Below the pieces are notes generated by a model. The model was given only the letters and a program-made list of their open reading frames with translations. It was not told the origin of the DNA and ran no database searches. The position numbers and the translations under genes are program-made. DNA of 14,175 bases from an uncultured Collinsella sp. (lineage in GTDB: Bacteria > Actinomycetota > Coriobacteriia > Coriobacteriales > Coriobacteriaceae), in NCBI GenBank assembly GCA_900541675.1, contig UQKU01000041.1, positions 1 to 14,175 on the forward strand, read 5' to 3'. The first letter of the stretch is position 1, and each line of letters starts with the position of its first letter. Shown here piece by piece: positions 1 through 8,733 of this stretch.

Positions 1-849
1 GGCGGCGGTGCCCGGGCGGGCCCCCGAAATCGCCGTGAGCGTCGTCGCGGCCGCGACATGGCTATCTCCCTTTCGGTGACCCTTGAGGAGGCGGCGCTCG
101 GGTGCAAAAAGACGATCAGCTATGACCGCCTTGCTCCCTGCGAGGATTGCAACGGCACCGGTAGGGCCGAGGGTGCACAGGAAAAGCAGTGCAGCCGCTG
201 CCACGGCACGGGCTATGTCACGGCGGTCCAGCGCTCGTTCCTGGGCCAGGTTCAGTCCTCTTCGCCTTGTCCCGACTGCCATGGCGAGGGCACGGTCGTC
301 GACCATCCCTGCGAGACCTGCGACGGTCAGGGCCGCACGCCTTCGCACGAAAAGATCGACATCGATATTCCCGCCGGCGTTTCGACCGGTCGCCAGCTGC
401 GTGTGAGTGGCTTTGGCGAGGCTGGTCTTCGTGGCGAGCCCTCGGGCGACCTGATCGTCAACGTGCGCGTCGCCGACCACGAGCGTTTTAAGCGCAACGG
501 CGACGACCTGTACCTCGTAAGCGATATCTCGATTGCGCAGGCCGCGCTCGGTTGCGAGATCGAGGTCGAGGGCATTATGCCCGACGAGGTCGTCAAGCTG
601 TGCGTCCCCGCCGGCGCCCAGTACGGTGACACCGTGAGCGTCAACAATTACGGCATGCCGCGTATCGGCGGTGGCGGTTCGCGCGGTCGCCTGATCGTGC
701 AGCTGCGCGTAGTCGTCCCCACCAATCTCTCCAACAAGCAGCGCGAGCTGCTTCGCGCCTTTGCCGACGAGATGGGCGATGACGTCGCATCCGGTAAGAA
801 ATCCGTGACCGATCGTATCAAGAGCGCCCTCGACGATATCCTCGATTAA
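1..849 (+). CDS. dnaJ: Chaperone protein DnaJ (Hsp40), C-terminal part; 5' end outside window
   Basis: DnaJ is the co-chaperone that delivers unfolded proteins to DnaK and stimulates its ATPase in the cytoplasm. The frame is open to the left edge, so the J domain and most of the Gly/Phe linker lie upstream; the visible Gly/Arg-rich stretch at 1-57 ends that linker. Four CxxCxGxG zinc-binding repeats are intact: CEDCNGTG (139-162), CSRCHGTG (190-213), CPDCHGEG (268-291) and CETCDGQG (310-333). They are followed by the two beta-rich substrate-binding domains, including the segment IDIDIPAGVSTGRQLRVSG. The four intact repeats identify a type I DnaJ rather than a zinc-less CbpA relative. The ATG at 58 is internal to the linker and is not the true start. 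The next gene follows after 9 nt, so the two are probably cotranscribed. Confidence 0.96.
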   Translation, partial: GGGARAGPRNRRERRRGRDMAISLSVTLEEAALGCKKTISYDRLAPCEDCNGTGRAEGAQEKQCSRCHGTGYVTAVQRSFLGQVQSSSPCPDCHGEGTVVDHPCETCDGQGRTPSHEKIDIDIPAGVSTGRQLRVSGFGEAGLRGEPSGDLIVNVRVADHERFKRNGDDLYLVSDISIAQAALGCEIEVEGIMPDEVVKLCVPAGAQYGDTVSVNNYGMPRIGGGGSRGRLIVQLRVVVPTNLSNKQRELLRAFADEMGDDVASGKKSVTDRIKSALDDILD

Positions 850-853
850 GGAG
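848..853 (+). promoter_or_regulatory. Ribosome binding site supporting the GTG start of mtaB
   Basis: AAGGAG overlaps the dnaJ stop codon and lies 5 nt before the GTG at 859. It supports GTG as the start and suggests coupled translation with dnaJ. Confidence 0.75.
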
Positions 854-858
854 CCCGC

Positions 859-2151
859 GTGCTCGCACCTCATATCTCTGTCGTCAACCTCGGCTGCCGT
901 GTCAACCGGGTTGAGTCCGACCGTATCACTGCCGATCTCATGCGCCTGGGCTTTGCGATGGTGGAGCCTCAGGATGCTGAGCTGATCGTCATTAACACCT
1001 GTGCCGTTACGGGCGAGGCCGAGGCCAAGACCCGTAAGGCCGTTCGCCATGCGCTGGCCTATTCAAACGAGCCCTATGTGGTCGTGACCGGATGCGTGGT
1101 CAATCTGCATCCCGAGGAGCTGCTGGAGCTCTCGGACCGCGTGATCGCCGAGCCGTCCAAGATCGATGTCGCCGAACGCGTCTGTGAGGTGCTGGGCGTT
1201 GAGTCCGATGACGTTCCCGCCTGCAGCGACGGCGAGGTTGTCGACGCGCTCGGTCGCTCGCGTCTGGGCGTGAAGATCCAGGACGGCTGCAACCATCGTT
1301 GCACCTATTGCATTGTGTGGAAGGCCCGCGGCCCCGAGCGCTCCGTGCCGGTTGAGTCCGTGCTCGAGCAAGTTCGCGAGGCACAGGAGGCCGGCGTGCC
1401 CGAGGTGGTGCTGACGGGTGTGAACCTGGGCGCCTACGATGGCAAGAGCGCGACTGATGAACACGTCGAGATCGATGAGCTGCTCGAGGCGATCATGGAG
1501 CGCACGTCCATTCCGCATGTGCGCATTTCCTCGGTCGAGCCCATGGATATCTCCGAGTCCCTGCTTAAGGTCATGGCGCGCTATCCGAAGCGCATCGCCC
1601 CGTTTTTACACCTGCCCGTGCAGTCCGGCTGCACCAGGACACTGCATCGCATGGGCCGTCCCTATAGCGCCGAGGCCTTCGAGGAAACGGTGCGCATGAT
1701 TCGCACCAACTTGCCTCAGGTGTCCCTTTCGTGCGATGTCATCGTCGGTTTTCCCGGTGAGACGGACGAGGAGTTTGAGGAGTCGCTGGCTCTGTGCCGC
1801 CGCGTGGGCTTTTCGCGTATGCACGTGTTCCGCTACAGCAAGCGTCCCGGTACCCTTGCTGCCGATATGCCCGACCAGGTCCCGCCCGAGGTTATGGCTG
1901 AGCGTAGCCGTCGTATGCGAGCCGCGGCGCAGGAACTCGCCATTGCCGACGCTCGCCGACGCGTGGGCACCGTCGAGCGCGCCGTACTCGAGTATGGCGA
2001 CAACCTGACGCTCGCTTCGTTCCATCATGCCCGTCTAGACGATACCCGTGGACTCACAGCCCCGTGCCTGCTCGATGTTGCTATCATCGGAGTCGATGAT
2101 TCCGGCTTGGTCCATGCACGCAGGGAGGTTCATGGAAGCCTCGAAGATTAG
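859..2151 (+). CDS. mtaB: tRNA (N6-threonylcarbamoyladenosine(37)-C2)-methylthiotransferase MtaB
   Basis: This radical-SAM enzyme (430 aa, usual family length) adds a methylthio group to t6A at position 37 of ANN-decoding tRNAs, giving ms2t6A. The N-terminal methylthiotransferase domain carries the three cluster cysteines C13 (NLGCRVN), C48 (NTCAVT) and C79 (VTGCVV). The radical-SAM motif CNHRCTYC supplies C144, C148 and C151. A short TRAM-like segment follows at about residues 365-410. The NLGCRVN opening and the overall pattern fit MtaB (YqeV type) better than MiaB, which acts on i6A. The GTG start is backed by an AAGGAG 5 nt upstream. The 3' end overlaps the preferred phoH start by 20 nt. 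The dnaJ-mtaB order is widely conserved in Gram-positive bacteria. Confidence 0.93.
   Translation: MLAPHISVVNLGCRVNRVESDRITADLMRLGFAMVEPQDAELIVINTCAVTGEAEAKTRKAVRHALAYSNEPYVVVTGCVVNLHPEELLELSDRVIAEPSKIDVAERVCEVLGVESDDVPACSDGEVVDALGRSRLGVKIQDGCNHRCTYCIVWKARGPERSVPVESVLEQVREAQEAGVPEVVLTGVNLGAYDGKSATDEHVEIDELLEAIMERTSIPHVRISSVEPMDISESLLKVMARYPKRIAPFLHLPVQSGCTRTLHRMGRPYSAEAFEETVRMIRTNLPQVSLSCDVIVGFPGETDEEFEESLALCRRVGFSRMHVFRYSKRPGTLAADMPDQVPPEVMAERSRRMRAAAQELAIADARRRVGTVERAVLEYGDNLTLASFHHARLDDTRGLTAPCLLDVAIIGVDDSGLVHARREVHGSLED
2122..2128 (+). promoter_or_regulatory. Ribosome binding site for phoH
   Basis: AGGGAGG inside the 3' end of mtaB precedes the ATG at 2132 by only 3 nt. The spacing is tight, but protein similarity begins exactly at this ATG, so it is the best start. 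Confidence 0.55.
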
Positions 2152-3118
2152 ACTTACCGTTCCCGAGGGTATTGACCCCTCGCGCGTTTTGGGCGCCGGC
2201 GACGGCGTTCTTCGTGCGCTCGAGAGTTTGGTTCGTGCCCACGTGGTCGCCCGTGGCGACAGTATCGCCGTGAGCGGTGACCCTGACGAGGTCGAGCTCG
2301 TGGCGCGCTTTTTCGAGCATGCTTTTCGCGAAGCGGCTGCCGGACGCACACTGTCTGCCGACGATGTCTCTCGCTGCCTGGCCGTCTTGCGCGACGGTGA
2401 GCACGAGGCTACGTCGCTTCGCGATGATGTGCTGCTTTCGTATCGCGGTCGCGCCATTCGCCCCAAGACGCTCGGCCAAAAGCGCTACGTGGATGCCATC
2501 CGCTCGCATACCATCACGTTTGGCCTGGGTCCTGCCGGTACTGGTAAGACCTATCTGGCCATGGCGCTCGCCGTTGCCGCGCTCAAGCGTCATGAGGTGG
2601 GTCGTCTGATCTTGACGCGTCCGGTTGTCGAGGCGGGGGAGAACCTGGGCTTTTTGCCCGGTACCCTCGAGGAAAAGATCGACCCCTACATGCGTCCGCT
2701 CTACGACGCCCTTTTTGACATGATGGATCGCGAGCGCACCGATGAGCTCATGGAGCGCGGCGTGATCGAGATCGCCCCGCTTGCCTACATGCGCGGCCGC
2801 ACGCTGAGCGATGCCTTCGTGGTGCTCGACGAGGCGCAAAATACCACGCCCGAGCAGATGAAGATGTTCCTGACGCGCCTGGGCTTTAACTCCAAGTTTG
2901 TGATTACCGGCGACCTGAGTCAGCGCGACCTGGTGGGTCGTCGCGGCGGTCTTGCCGACGTCGAGCAGATTTTAGGCCGTGTCGACGATGTCGCATTTTC
3001 ACACCTCGACCGTGCCGACGTGGTGCGCCATGCCTTGGTGGGGCGTATCGTCGAGGCGTACGATGCTTATGATGATGTGCGCGAGAAACGCGTGCACGAC
3101 CGAAAGGAGTCCCGTTGA
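2132..3118 (+). CDS. phoH: PhoH-like ATPase
   Basis: PhoH family P-loop ATPases are related to the helicase-type NTPases. Their role is not fully settled; conserved linkage to ybeY and era points to RNA or ribosome maturation. From the ATG at 2132 the product is 328 aa, the usual family length. The N-terminal segment (residues 1-90, opening MEASKIRLTVPEGIDP) matches the small domain of chromosomal PhoH. Walker A is GPAGTGKT (residues 133-140) and Walker B is VVLDEAQN with D233/E234, followed by the typical GDLSQRDL motif. The frame stays open upstream to 2048, but that part lies inside mtaB in another frame and adds nothing family-like, so the shorter start is preferred. The stop overlaps the TTG start of ybeY (TTGA), implying translational coupling. 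Confidence 0.93.
   Translation: MEASKIRLTVPEGIDPSRVLGAGDGVLRALESLVRAHVVARGDSIAVSGDPDEVELVARFFEHAFREAAAGRTLSADDVSRCLAVLRDGEHEATSLRDDVLLSYRGRAIRPKTLGQKRYVDAIRSHTITFGLGPAGTGKTYLAMALAVAALKRHEVGRLILTRPVVEAGENLGFLPGTLEEKIDPYMRPLYDALFDMMDRERTDELMERGVIEIAPLAYMRGRTLSDAFVVLDEAQNTTPEQMKMFLTRLGFNSKFVITGDLSQRDLVGRRGGLADVEQILGRVDDVAFSHLDRADVVRHALVGRIVEAYDAYDDVREKRVHDRKESR
3103..3109 (+). promoter_or_regulatory. Ribosome binding site deciding the TTG start of ybeY
   Basis: AAAGGAG lies 5 nt before the TTG at 3115. No in-frame ATG follows closely, so this site decides the start. Confidence 0.75.
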
Positions 3119-3624
3119 GTGTATTGATCAGCAACGATGCCGAGCTCGATACGCTGCTCGACGCGCAGGAGGTAGAGCACATCTGCGAGGTCGTGCTTGC
3201 CGCCGAGGGCGTTGAGCGTGAAGTCGAGATTTCCCTTTCATATGTCGATGAGGACGAGATGCACGAGCTCAACCACGAGTGGCGCGGTATCGACCGTACC
3301 ACCGATGTCCTCTCGTTTGAGTGCGACTCGGCCTTTGACGAGGATATTCCCGCAGACGAGACGCTCGAGCTCGGCGATATTATCCTGGCCCCGCAGGTCA
3401 TTGCCCGTCAGGCCCCCGGCTTTGGTAATAGCCCTGCCGACGAGTGCCGCCTGATGCTCGTGCATGGCATGCTGCACCTGCTGGGGTTTGACCACATTGA
3501 GGACGACGAGGCCGAGGTCATGGAGGCCCGTGAGGACGTCATCCTGCGCGATCTGGCGCTCGAGCGTGGCGAGGACCCCAGGCTGGTCCACGTTGGCCCC
3601 ATCACCAACCACGCCCACGACTAG
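3115..3624 (+). CDS. ybeY: Endoribonuclease YbeY (16S rRNA maturation and 70S quality control)
   Basis: YbeY is a zinc-dependent endoribonuclease linked in other bacteria to 16S rRNA 3'-end maturation and removal of defective 70S ribosomes. The 169-aa product has the family length and the full metal motif HGMLHLLGFDH, with H117, H121 and H127 as the three zinc ligands. The conserved upstream segment RTTDVLSFE (residues 61-69) is also present. The start is a TTG overlapping the phoH stop by 3 nt, with AAAGGAG 5 nt upstream. Translation is therefore probably coupled to phoH, which fits their common conservation as neighbours. The Asp/Glu-rich N-terminal half is ordinary for the family. Confidence 0.95.
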   Translation: MSVLISNDAELDTLLDAQEVEHICEVVLAAEGVEREVEISLSYVDEDEMHELNHEWRGIDRTTDVLSFECDSAFDEDIPADETLELGDIILAPQVIARQAPGFGNSPADECRLMLVHGMLHLLGFDHIEDDEAEVMEAREDVILRDLALERGEDPRLVHVGPITNHAHD

Positions 3625-3633
3625 GAGCCGTCT

Positions 3634-4011
3634 ATGATTCCCGGATCGAACAAGGACCATCCGTCCTTCTTAAAGTCCTTCTCCTACGCCATGGAGGGCT
3701 TCGTCACCGCCGTCAAGACCGAGCGCAACATTAAGGTTATGCTCGCGGCGGGCGTTTGTACCGTCATTGCCGGCTGCATTGTCGGCCTCGACATTGCCGA
3801 GTGGGCCACAGTTATCATCTGCTGTGGCTTGGTGATTCACGGCGAGCTGTGCAATACCGCTATGGAGGCGATCGTCGACCTGGCGACCCAGGAACTTCAT
3901 CCGCTGGCAAAGCGTGCGAAGGATATCGCCGCCGCCTCCGTATACGTGCTTTCCATCACCGCCGCGATTGTGGGATTGCTGGTATTTGCCCACACGCTCG
4001 ACTTTATTTAG
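3634..4011 (+). CDS. dgkA: Diacylglycerol kinase / undecaprenol kinase family protein (DgkA-type)
   Basis: This small integral membrane lipid kinase phosphorylates diacylglycerol or, in Gram-positive members, more likely undecaprenol, which feeds the lipid carrier used for cell-wall synthesis. The 125-aa protein has the DgkA layout: an N-terminal amphipathic region (SFLKSFSYAMEGF), hydrophobic segments at about residues 35-53, 56-70 and 98-120, and the catalytic signature ELCNTAMEAIVD (residues 71-82, with E71, N74 and E78). The motif AKRAKDIAAASV (92-103) supplies the second conserved acidic site, D97. AGGAG at 3623-3627 overlaps the ybeY stop region and precedes the ATG. Substrate choice between diacylglycerol and undecaprenol cannot be read from the sequence; the position between ybeY and era is the usual Gram-positive one. 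Confidence 0.92.
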   Translation: MIPGSNKDHPSFLKSFSYAMEGFVTAVKTERNIKVMLAAGVCTVIAGCIVGLDIAEWATVIICCGLVIHGELCNTAMEAIVDLATQELHPLAKRAKDIAAASVYVLSITAAIVGLLVFAHTLDFI

Positions 4012-4023
4012 AAAGGGATTTTC

Positions 4024-5100
4024 ATGTCCGACAATATGCAGCCTATCGATGAGATTTTGGACGACGAGTCCCTGGATGCGGTGGATGCCGAAGCGACAGA
4101 GGCTTATGAGGATGTCGAGGAGTTTGACCCGTTTGAGGGCATGAGCGACGAGGAGCTCGACGCCCTGTGCGACGAGGACGACAGCCTCGCGGGCTTTGGA
4201 GACGTTGAGCCCGGTTTCCGCAGCGGCTTCGTGGCCCTGGTCGGCCGCCCCAACGCCGGCAAGTCCACGCTGCTCAACGCCTGCTATGGCAAAAAGGTCG
4301 CCATCACCTCGCCGGTGGCCCAGACGACCCGCCGCCGCATGCGCGCCGTCGTCAACCGTCCCGGCTACCAGCTGGTCTTTGTCGATACCCCGGGTATTCA
4401 CAAGCCCAAGGACGGTCTGGGATCCGAGCTCAACAAGAGCGCGTTGTTCGAACTGAACGATGTCGACGTCGTCGCGTTTTTGATTGATGCCACCAAACCG
4501 ATCGGTAGGGGAGACGCCTGGGTTGCCGAGCGCGTCAAGAATGCCCGTTCCAAGAAGGTCCTGGTGCTCACCAAGGCCGATGAGGCCGACCCCGCACAGG
4601 TCATGGAGCAGCTTAAGGCCGCCCACGAGCTTATGGAATACGACGATGAGATCGTGACGTCGTCGGTCAAGAACTTCAACGTCGATGCGTTTATCGAGAC
4701 CGTCGCTCACTTCTTGCCCGAGGGCCCGCGCTGGTTCCCCGAGGACATGGGCACCGACGCGTCCGACGAGACCCTCGTGGCCGAGTTTGTGCGCGAGAAG
4801 GTCTTGCGCCGCACCCGTGATGAGATCCCGCACTCCGTTGGCGTGATCTGCGATGCGCTCGAGCAGACCAAGAAGGTGCTGCGCGTGCACGCCACCATTT
4901 ACGTCGAGCGCGAGGGCCAAAAGGGCATCATCATCGGCAAGGGCGGCGAAATGATCAAACGTATCGGTATCGACGCCCGTCGCGATCTTGAGCGCATCTT
5001 TGGCACGCAGGTCTTTTTGGAGCTGGACGTGAAGGTCAAGGCCGGCTGGCGTGACGATGAGGCCCAGATTCGCCGCTTTGGCTACAATGCCGAGGACTAA
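4024..5100 (+). CDS. era: GTPase Era with an acidic N-terminal extension
   Basis: Era is a GTPase that binds the 3' end of 16S rRNA and acts as a 30S assembly checkpoint. The product is 358 aa, roughly 60 longer than a usual Era of about 300. The G domain starts near residue 66: G1 GRPNAGKS (74-81), G2 around T101-T102 (SPVAQTT), G3 DTPG (121-124), G4 TKAD (183-186, with T where N is commoner) and G5 near SSVK (213-216). The C-terminal KH domain has IIIGKGGEMIKRIG (302-315) and the family ending WRDDEAQIRRFGY. Residues 1-65 carry about 26 Asp/Glu and no Lys or Arg, and look disordered. AAAGGG at 4012-4017 supports the ATG at 4024, so the extension is probably real. Confidence 0.96.
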   Translation: MSDNMQPIDEILDDESLDAVDAEATEAYEDVEEFDPFEGMSDEELDALCDEDDSLAGFGDVEPGFRSGFVALVGRPNAGKSTLLNACYGKKVAITSPVAQTTRRRMRAVVNRPGYQLVFVDTPGIHKPKDGLGSELNKSALFELNDVDVVAFLIDATKPIGRGDAWVAERVKNARSKKVLVLTKADEADPAQVMEQLKAAHELMEYDDEIVTSSVKNFNVDAFIETVAHFLPEGPRWFPEDMGTDASDETLVAEFVREKVLRRTRDEIPHSVGVICDALEQTKKVLRVHATIYVEREGQKGIIIGKGGEMIKRIGIDARRDLERIFGTQVFLELDVKVKAGWRDDEAQIRRFGYNAED

Positions 5101-5115
5101 GGGCGCGCGGCGCGC

Positions 5116-5865
5116 ATGGCTGGCTCCCGGACATATCGCACGAAGGTACTCGTCCTCGATAAGACCAAGCTCAAAGAGACGGACTTGATCTTGACGATGC
5201 TTGACGAGCGGGGTCGGCAGGTTCGTGCTGTGGCAAAGGGCGCCCGCAAACCCGGTGGGCGCCTGGCTGCGCGCTGCGAGCTGTTCTGCACTGTCGATAT
5301 GCTGCTCGCGCACGGACGGTCGCTTGACGTGGTCTCGCAGGCCGAGCTTATGGAGGCTCCGCTCGGCGCTACGCCCGATTACGAGACGACCTGCGCCGCA
5401 AGCGCAATCGCCGAGGTCGCGCGTGTGTGCTCGTTCGAGGACGCCGAGGACCCGTTTACCTTTGCCATAACGCAGCGAGCGCTTGCCCTGGTGGGCAGCG
5501 GGCTCGACACGGCGCATATGGATCTACTTGTGGCGGCATATGTCTTTAAGCTGTTGTCGCATGTTGGCTACCGACCCGATTTTTCGGCCTGCGTGCTGTG
5601 CGGAGACCCCATGCTCTCGTATTTTTCGCCCCAGGCGGGCGGTCTCATGTGCGGGTCGTGCGCGTCGAGCGTTCCGGGTGCCGAGCTGGTGTCGACCGGT
5701 GAGGTCGCGTGGCTGCGCGCCCTCATGTCCATGACCTTCGATGCGCTTTTGGCCGAGAGGATCGACCCCCATACCGCGGCCTTTTTGCTGGGGCTTTCGC
5801 ACGTTTGGGCTGCGACGCACTCCGATCAGCGCCTCCGTGCGATGGAATTCATGTTGGGTCGGTGA
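5116..5865 (+). CDS. recO: DNA repair protein RecO
   Basis: RecO mediates loading of RecA on SSB-coated single-stranded DNA together with RecR in the RecFOR pathway. The 249-aa product has the N-terminal OB-fold opening (TYRTKVLVLDKTKLKETDLI, residues 6-25) and the typical KGARKPGGRL segment. The C-terminal helical domain holds a CxxC...CxxC zinc site (C159, C162, C179, C182). The ATG at 5116 is the only start available, because the same frame is closed by the era stop 15 nt upstream. Ribosome binding looks weak: AAGGG at 5099-5103 is 12 nt from the ATG, with a G/C-only run (5101-5115) between. Translation may depend on ribosomes finishing era. It appears to be the last gene of the long operon. 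Confidence 0.93.
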   Translation: MAGSRTYRTKVLVLDKTKLKETDLILTMLDERGRQVRAVAKGARKPGGRLAARCELFCTVDMLLAHGRSLDVVSQAELMEAPLGATPDYETTCAASAIAEVARVCSFEDAEDPFTFAITQRALALVGSGLDTAHMDLLVAAYVFKLLSHVGYRPDFSACVLCGDPMLSYFSPQAGGLMCGSCASSVPGAELVSTGEVAWLRALMSMTFDALLAERIDPHTAAFLLGLSHVWAATHSDQRLRAMEFMLGR

Positions 5866-5889
5866 TGATGCGCAGGCGCGGGTTGCTTG

Positions 5890-5898
5890 TGGTAACAT
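5890..5898 (+). promoter_or_regulatory. Candidate extended -10 promoter element for rpsO
   Basis: TGGTAACAT fits an extended -10 (TGn-TAnnnT). A convincing -35 is not visible at the right distance. A start near 5905 would give a leader of about 100 nt before rpsO, matching the foldable region described separately. Assigned by eye only. Confidence 0.35.
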
Positions 5899-5903
5899 AC
5901 CGA

Positions 5904-5983
5904 CCTGTTGGTACCTCGACCTTGGATGCTCGCTCCACCAGCGGCTTCCCAGTCCGAGGCGAATAGCGTCGCCCGCGGGCGAC
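5904..5983 (+). promoter_or_regulatory. Foldable rpsO 5' leader, candidate S15 autoregulatory site
   Basis: Several complementary segments can be seen. CCTCG (5914-5918) pairs with CGAGG (5955-5959), enclosing a small hairpin CGCT-CCACC-AGCG (5931-5943). Downstream, the perfect 16-nt palindrome GTCGCCCGCGGGCGAC (5968-5983) can fold as a 6-bp stem with a CGCG loop, ending about 20 nt before the rpsO ATG. Ribosomal protein S15 represses its own mRNA through leader structures in many bacteria, and these structures are lineage-specific. The regulatory role here is an inference from position and pairing. Confidence 0.45.
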
Positions 5984-6003
5984 AAGAAACGAAAGGTGAA
6001 ACA

Positions 6004-6282
6004 ATGACTGTTTCCAAAGAGCGCAAGGCTGAGCTGACTGCCCAGTTCGGTAACACCCCGGTCGACACCGGCAACCCCAAGGTTCAGGTCGCCATTCTGT
6101 CCGAGCGCATCAAGGAGCTGACCGAGCACATGAAGTCCCACCAGAAGGACTTCCACACCCGTCGTGGCCTGCTCATGCTCGTCGGCCGTCGTCGTCGTCT
6201 TCTCTCCTACATCAAGAAGAACGACATCGTCGAGTACCGTGAGCTCATCAAGGCTCTGGGCATCCGCGACAACATCCAGTAA
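6004..6282 (+). CDS. rpsO: 30S ribosomal protein S15
   Basis: S15 is a primary-binding protein of the 30S platform, contacting the 16S rRNA three-way junction h20-h21-h22 and helping form bridges to 50S. The product is 92 aa, close to the usual 88-89. Its family segments are evident: DTGNPKVQVAILSERI (21-36), LTEHMKSHQKDFHTRRGLL (39-57) with the rRNA-contacting H42/H46 region, and the basic GRRRRLLSYIKK (61-72). The start is the ATG at 6004, preceded by AAAGGTGA (5992-5999). The frame is open further upstream to 5908, but that stretch is leader sequence with no S15 similarity. The gene has its own apparent promoter and leader and is followed at once by an intrinsic terminator before pnp. Confidence 0.97.
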   Translation: MTVSKERKAELTAQFGNTPVDTGNPKVQVAILSERIKELTEHMKSHQKDFHTRRGLLMLVGRRRRLLSYIKKNDIVEYRELIKALGIRDNIQ

Positions 6283-6298
6283 GGATTTGTACATGCTA

Positions 6299-6329
6299 AG
6301 AGCGTCCTGCGCAGCGGGGCGCTCTTTTT
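6299..6329 (+). terminator. Intrinsic terminator/attenuator between rpsO and pnp
   Basis: AGAGCG (6299-6304) pairs with CGCTCT (6320-6325), extended inward by UCC opposite GGG pairs, and is followed by a run of five T (6325-6329). No clear promoter lies between it and pnp, so pnp expression probably relies on partial read-through or on a promoter I could not recognise. Confidence 0.8.
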
Positions 6330-6337
6330 GTGTAAGG

Positions 6338-6353
6338 GCGTGAACAATCACGC
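6338..6353 (+). promoter_or_regulatory. Hairpin 1 in the pnp leader
   Basis: GCGTGA (6338-6343) and TCACGC (6348-6353) form a perfect 6-bp stem with the 4-nt loop ACAA. No T-run follows, so it is not a terminator. It lies 9 nt after the rpsO terminator. Confidence 0.5.
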
Positions 6354-6396
6354 TCTGAAGCGTGGCGGGGGCAGGGGGCCCGCGTCACATGAGAAG

Positions 6397-6419
6397 CCCG
6401 CAGGCAAGGGGCCTGTGGG
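6397..6419 (+). promoter_or_regulatory. Hairpin 2 just upstream of the pnp ribosome binding site
   Basis: CCCGCAGGC (6397-6405) pairs with GCCTGTGGG (6411-6419) through 9 bp including one G-U, with loop AAGGG. It ends 4 nt before the pnp AAGGAG. In Escherichia coli a pnp leader stem is cut by RNase III and then used by PNPase for autorepression; a similar role here is inferred from position. Confidence 0.5.
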
Positions 6420-6422
6420 GTT

Positions 6423-6428
6423 AAGGAG
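6423..6428 (+). promoter_or_regulatory. Ribosome binding site deciding the pnp start
   Basis: AAGGAG lies 4 nt before the ATG at 6433 and rules out the in-frame TTG at 6328, which lies inside the terminator T-run. Confidence 0.8.
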
Positions 6429-6432
6429 AACA

Positions 6433-8679
<2,247 letters not shown>

Positions 8680-8702
8680 TAGCTACACATAAGCAGCTCA
8701 AC

Positions 8703-8733
8703 AAGGGCGACTCCGGACAGGGGTCGCCCTTTT
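8703..8733 (+). terminator. Intrinsic terminator of pnp
   Basis: AAGGGCGAC (8703-8711) pairs perfectly with GTCGCCCTT (8723-8731), extended by UCC opposite GGG, with loop GGACA, and runs into TTTT (8730-8733). Its 3' half (from 8726) is also the outer end of the left palindrome arm. Confidence 0.88.

Noticed and set aside
3670..5517. A 615-codon antisense open frame across dgkA, era and recO
   Set aside because: It mirrors well-identified plus-strand genes, has no family-like sequence or ribosome binding site, and results from GC-rich codon bias.
5865..5966. A 33-codon open frame whose ATG overlaps the recO stop
   Set aside because: It lies across the presumed rpsO promoter and leader, shows no recognisable protein features and has only a weak ribosome binding site.
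6328..6432. Longer pnp product starting at the TTG at 6328
   Set aside because: That TTG lies in the T-run of the rpsO terminator; the ATG at 6433 has a strong AAGGAG and the family start.
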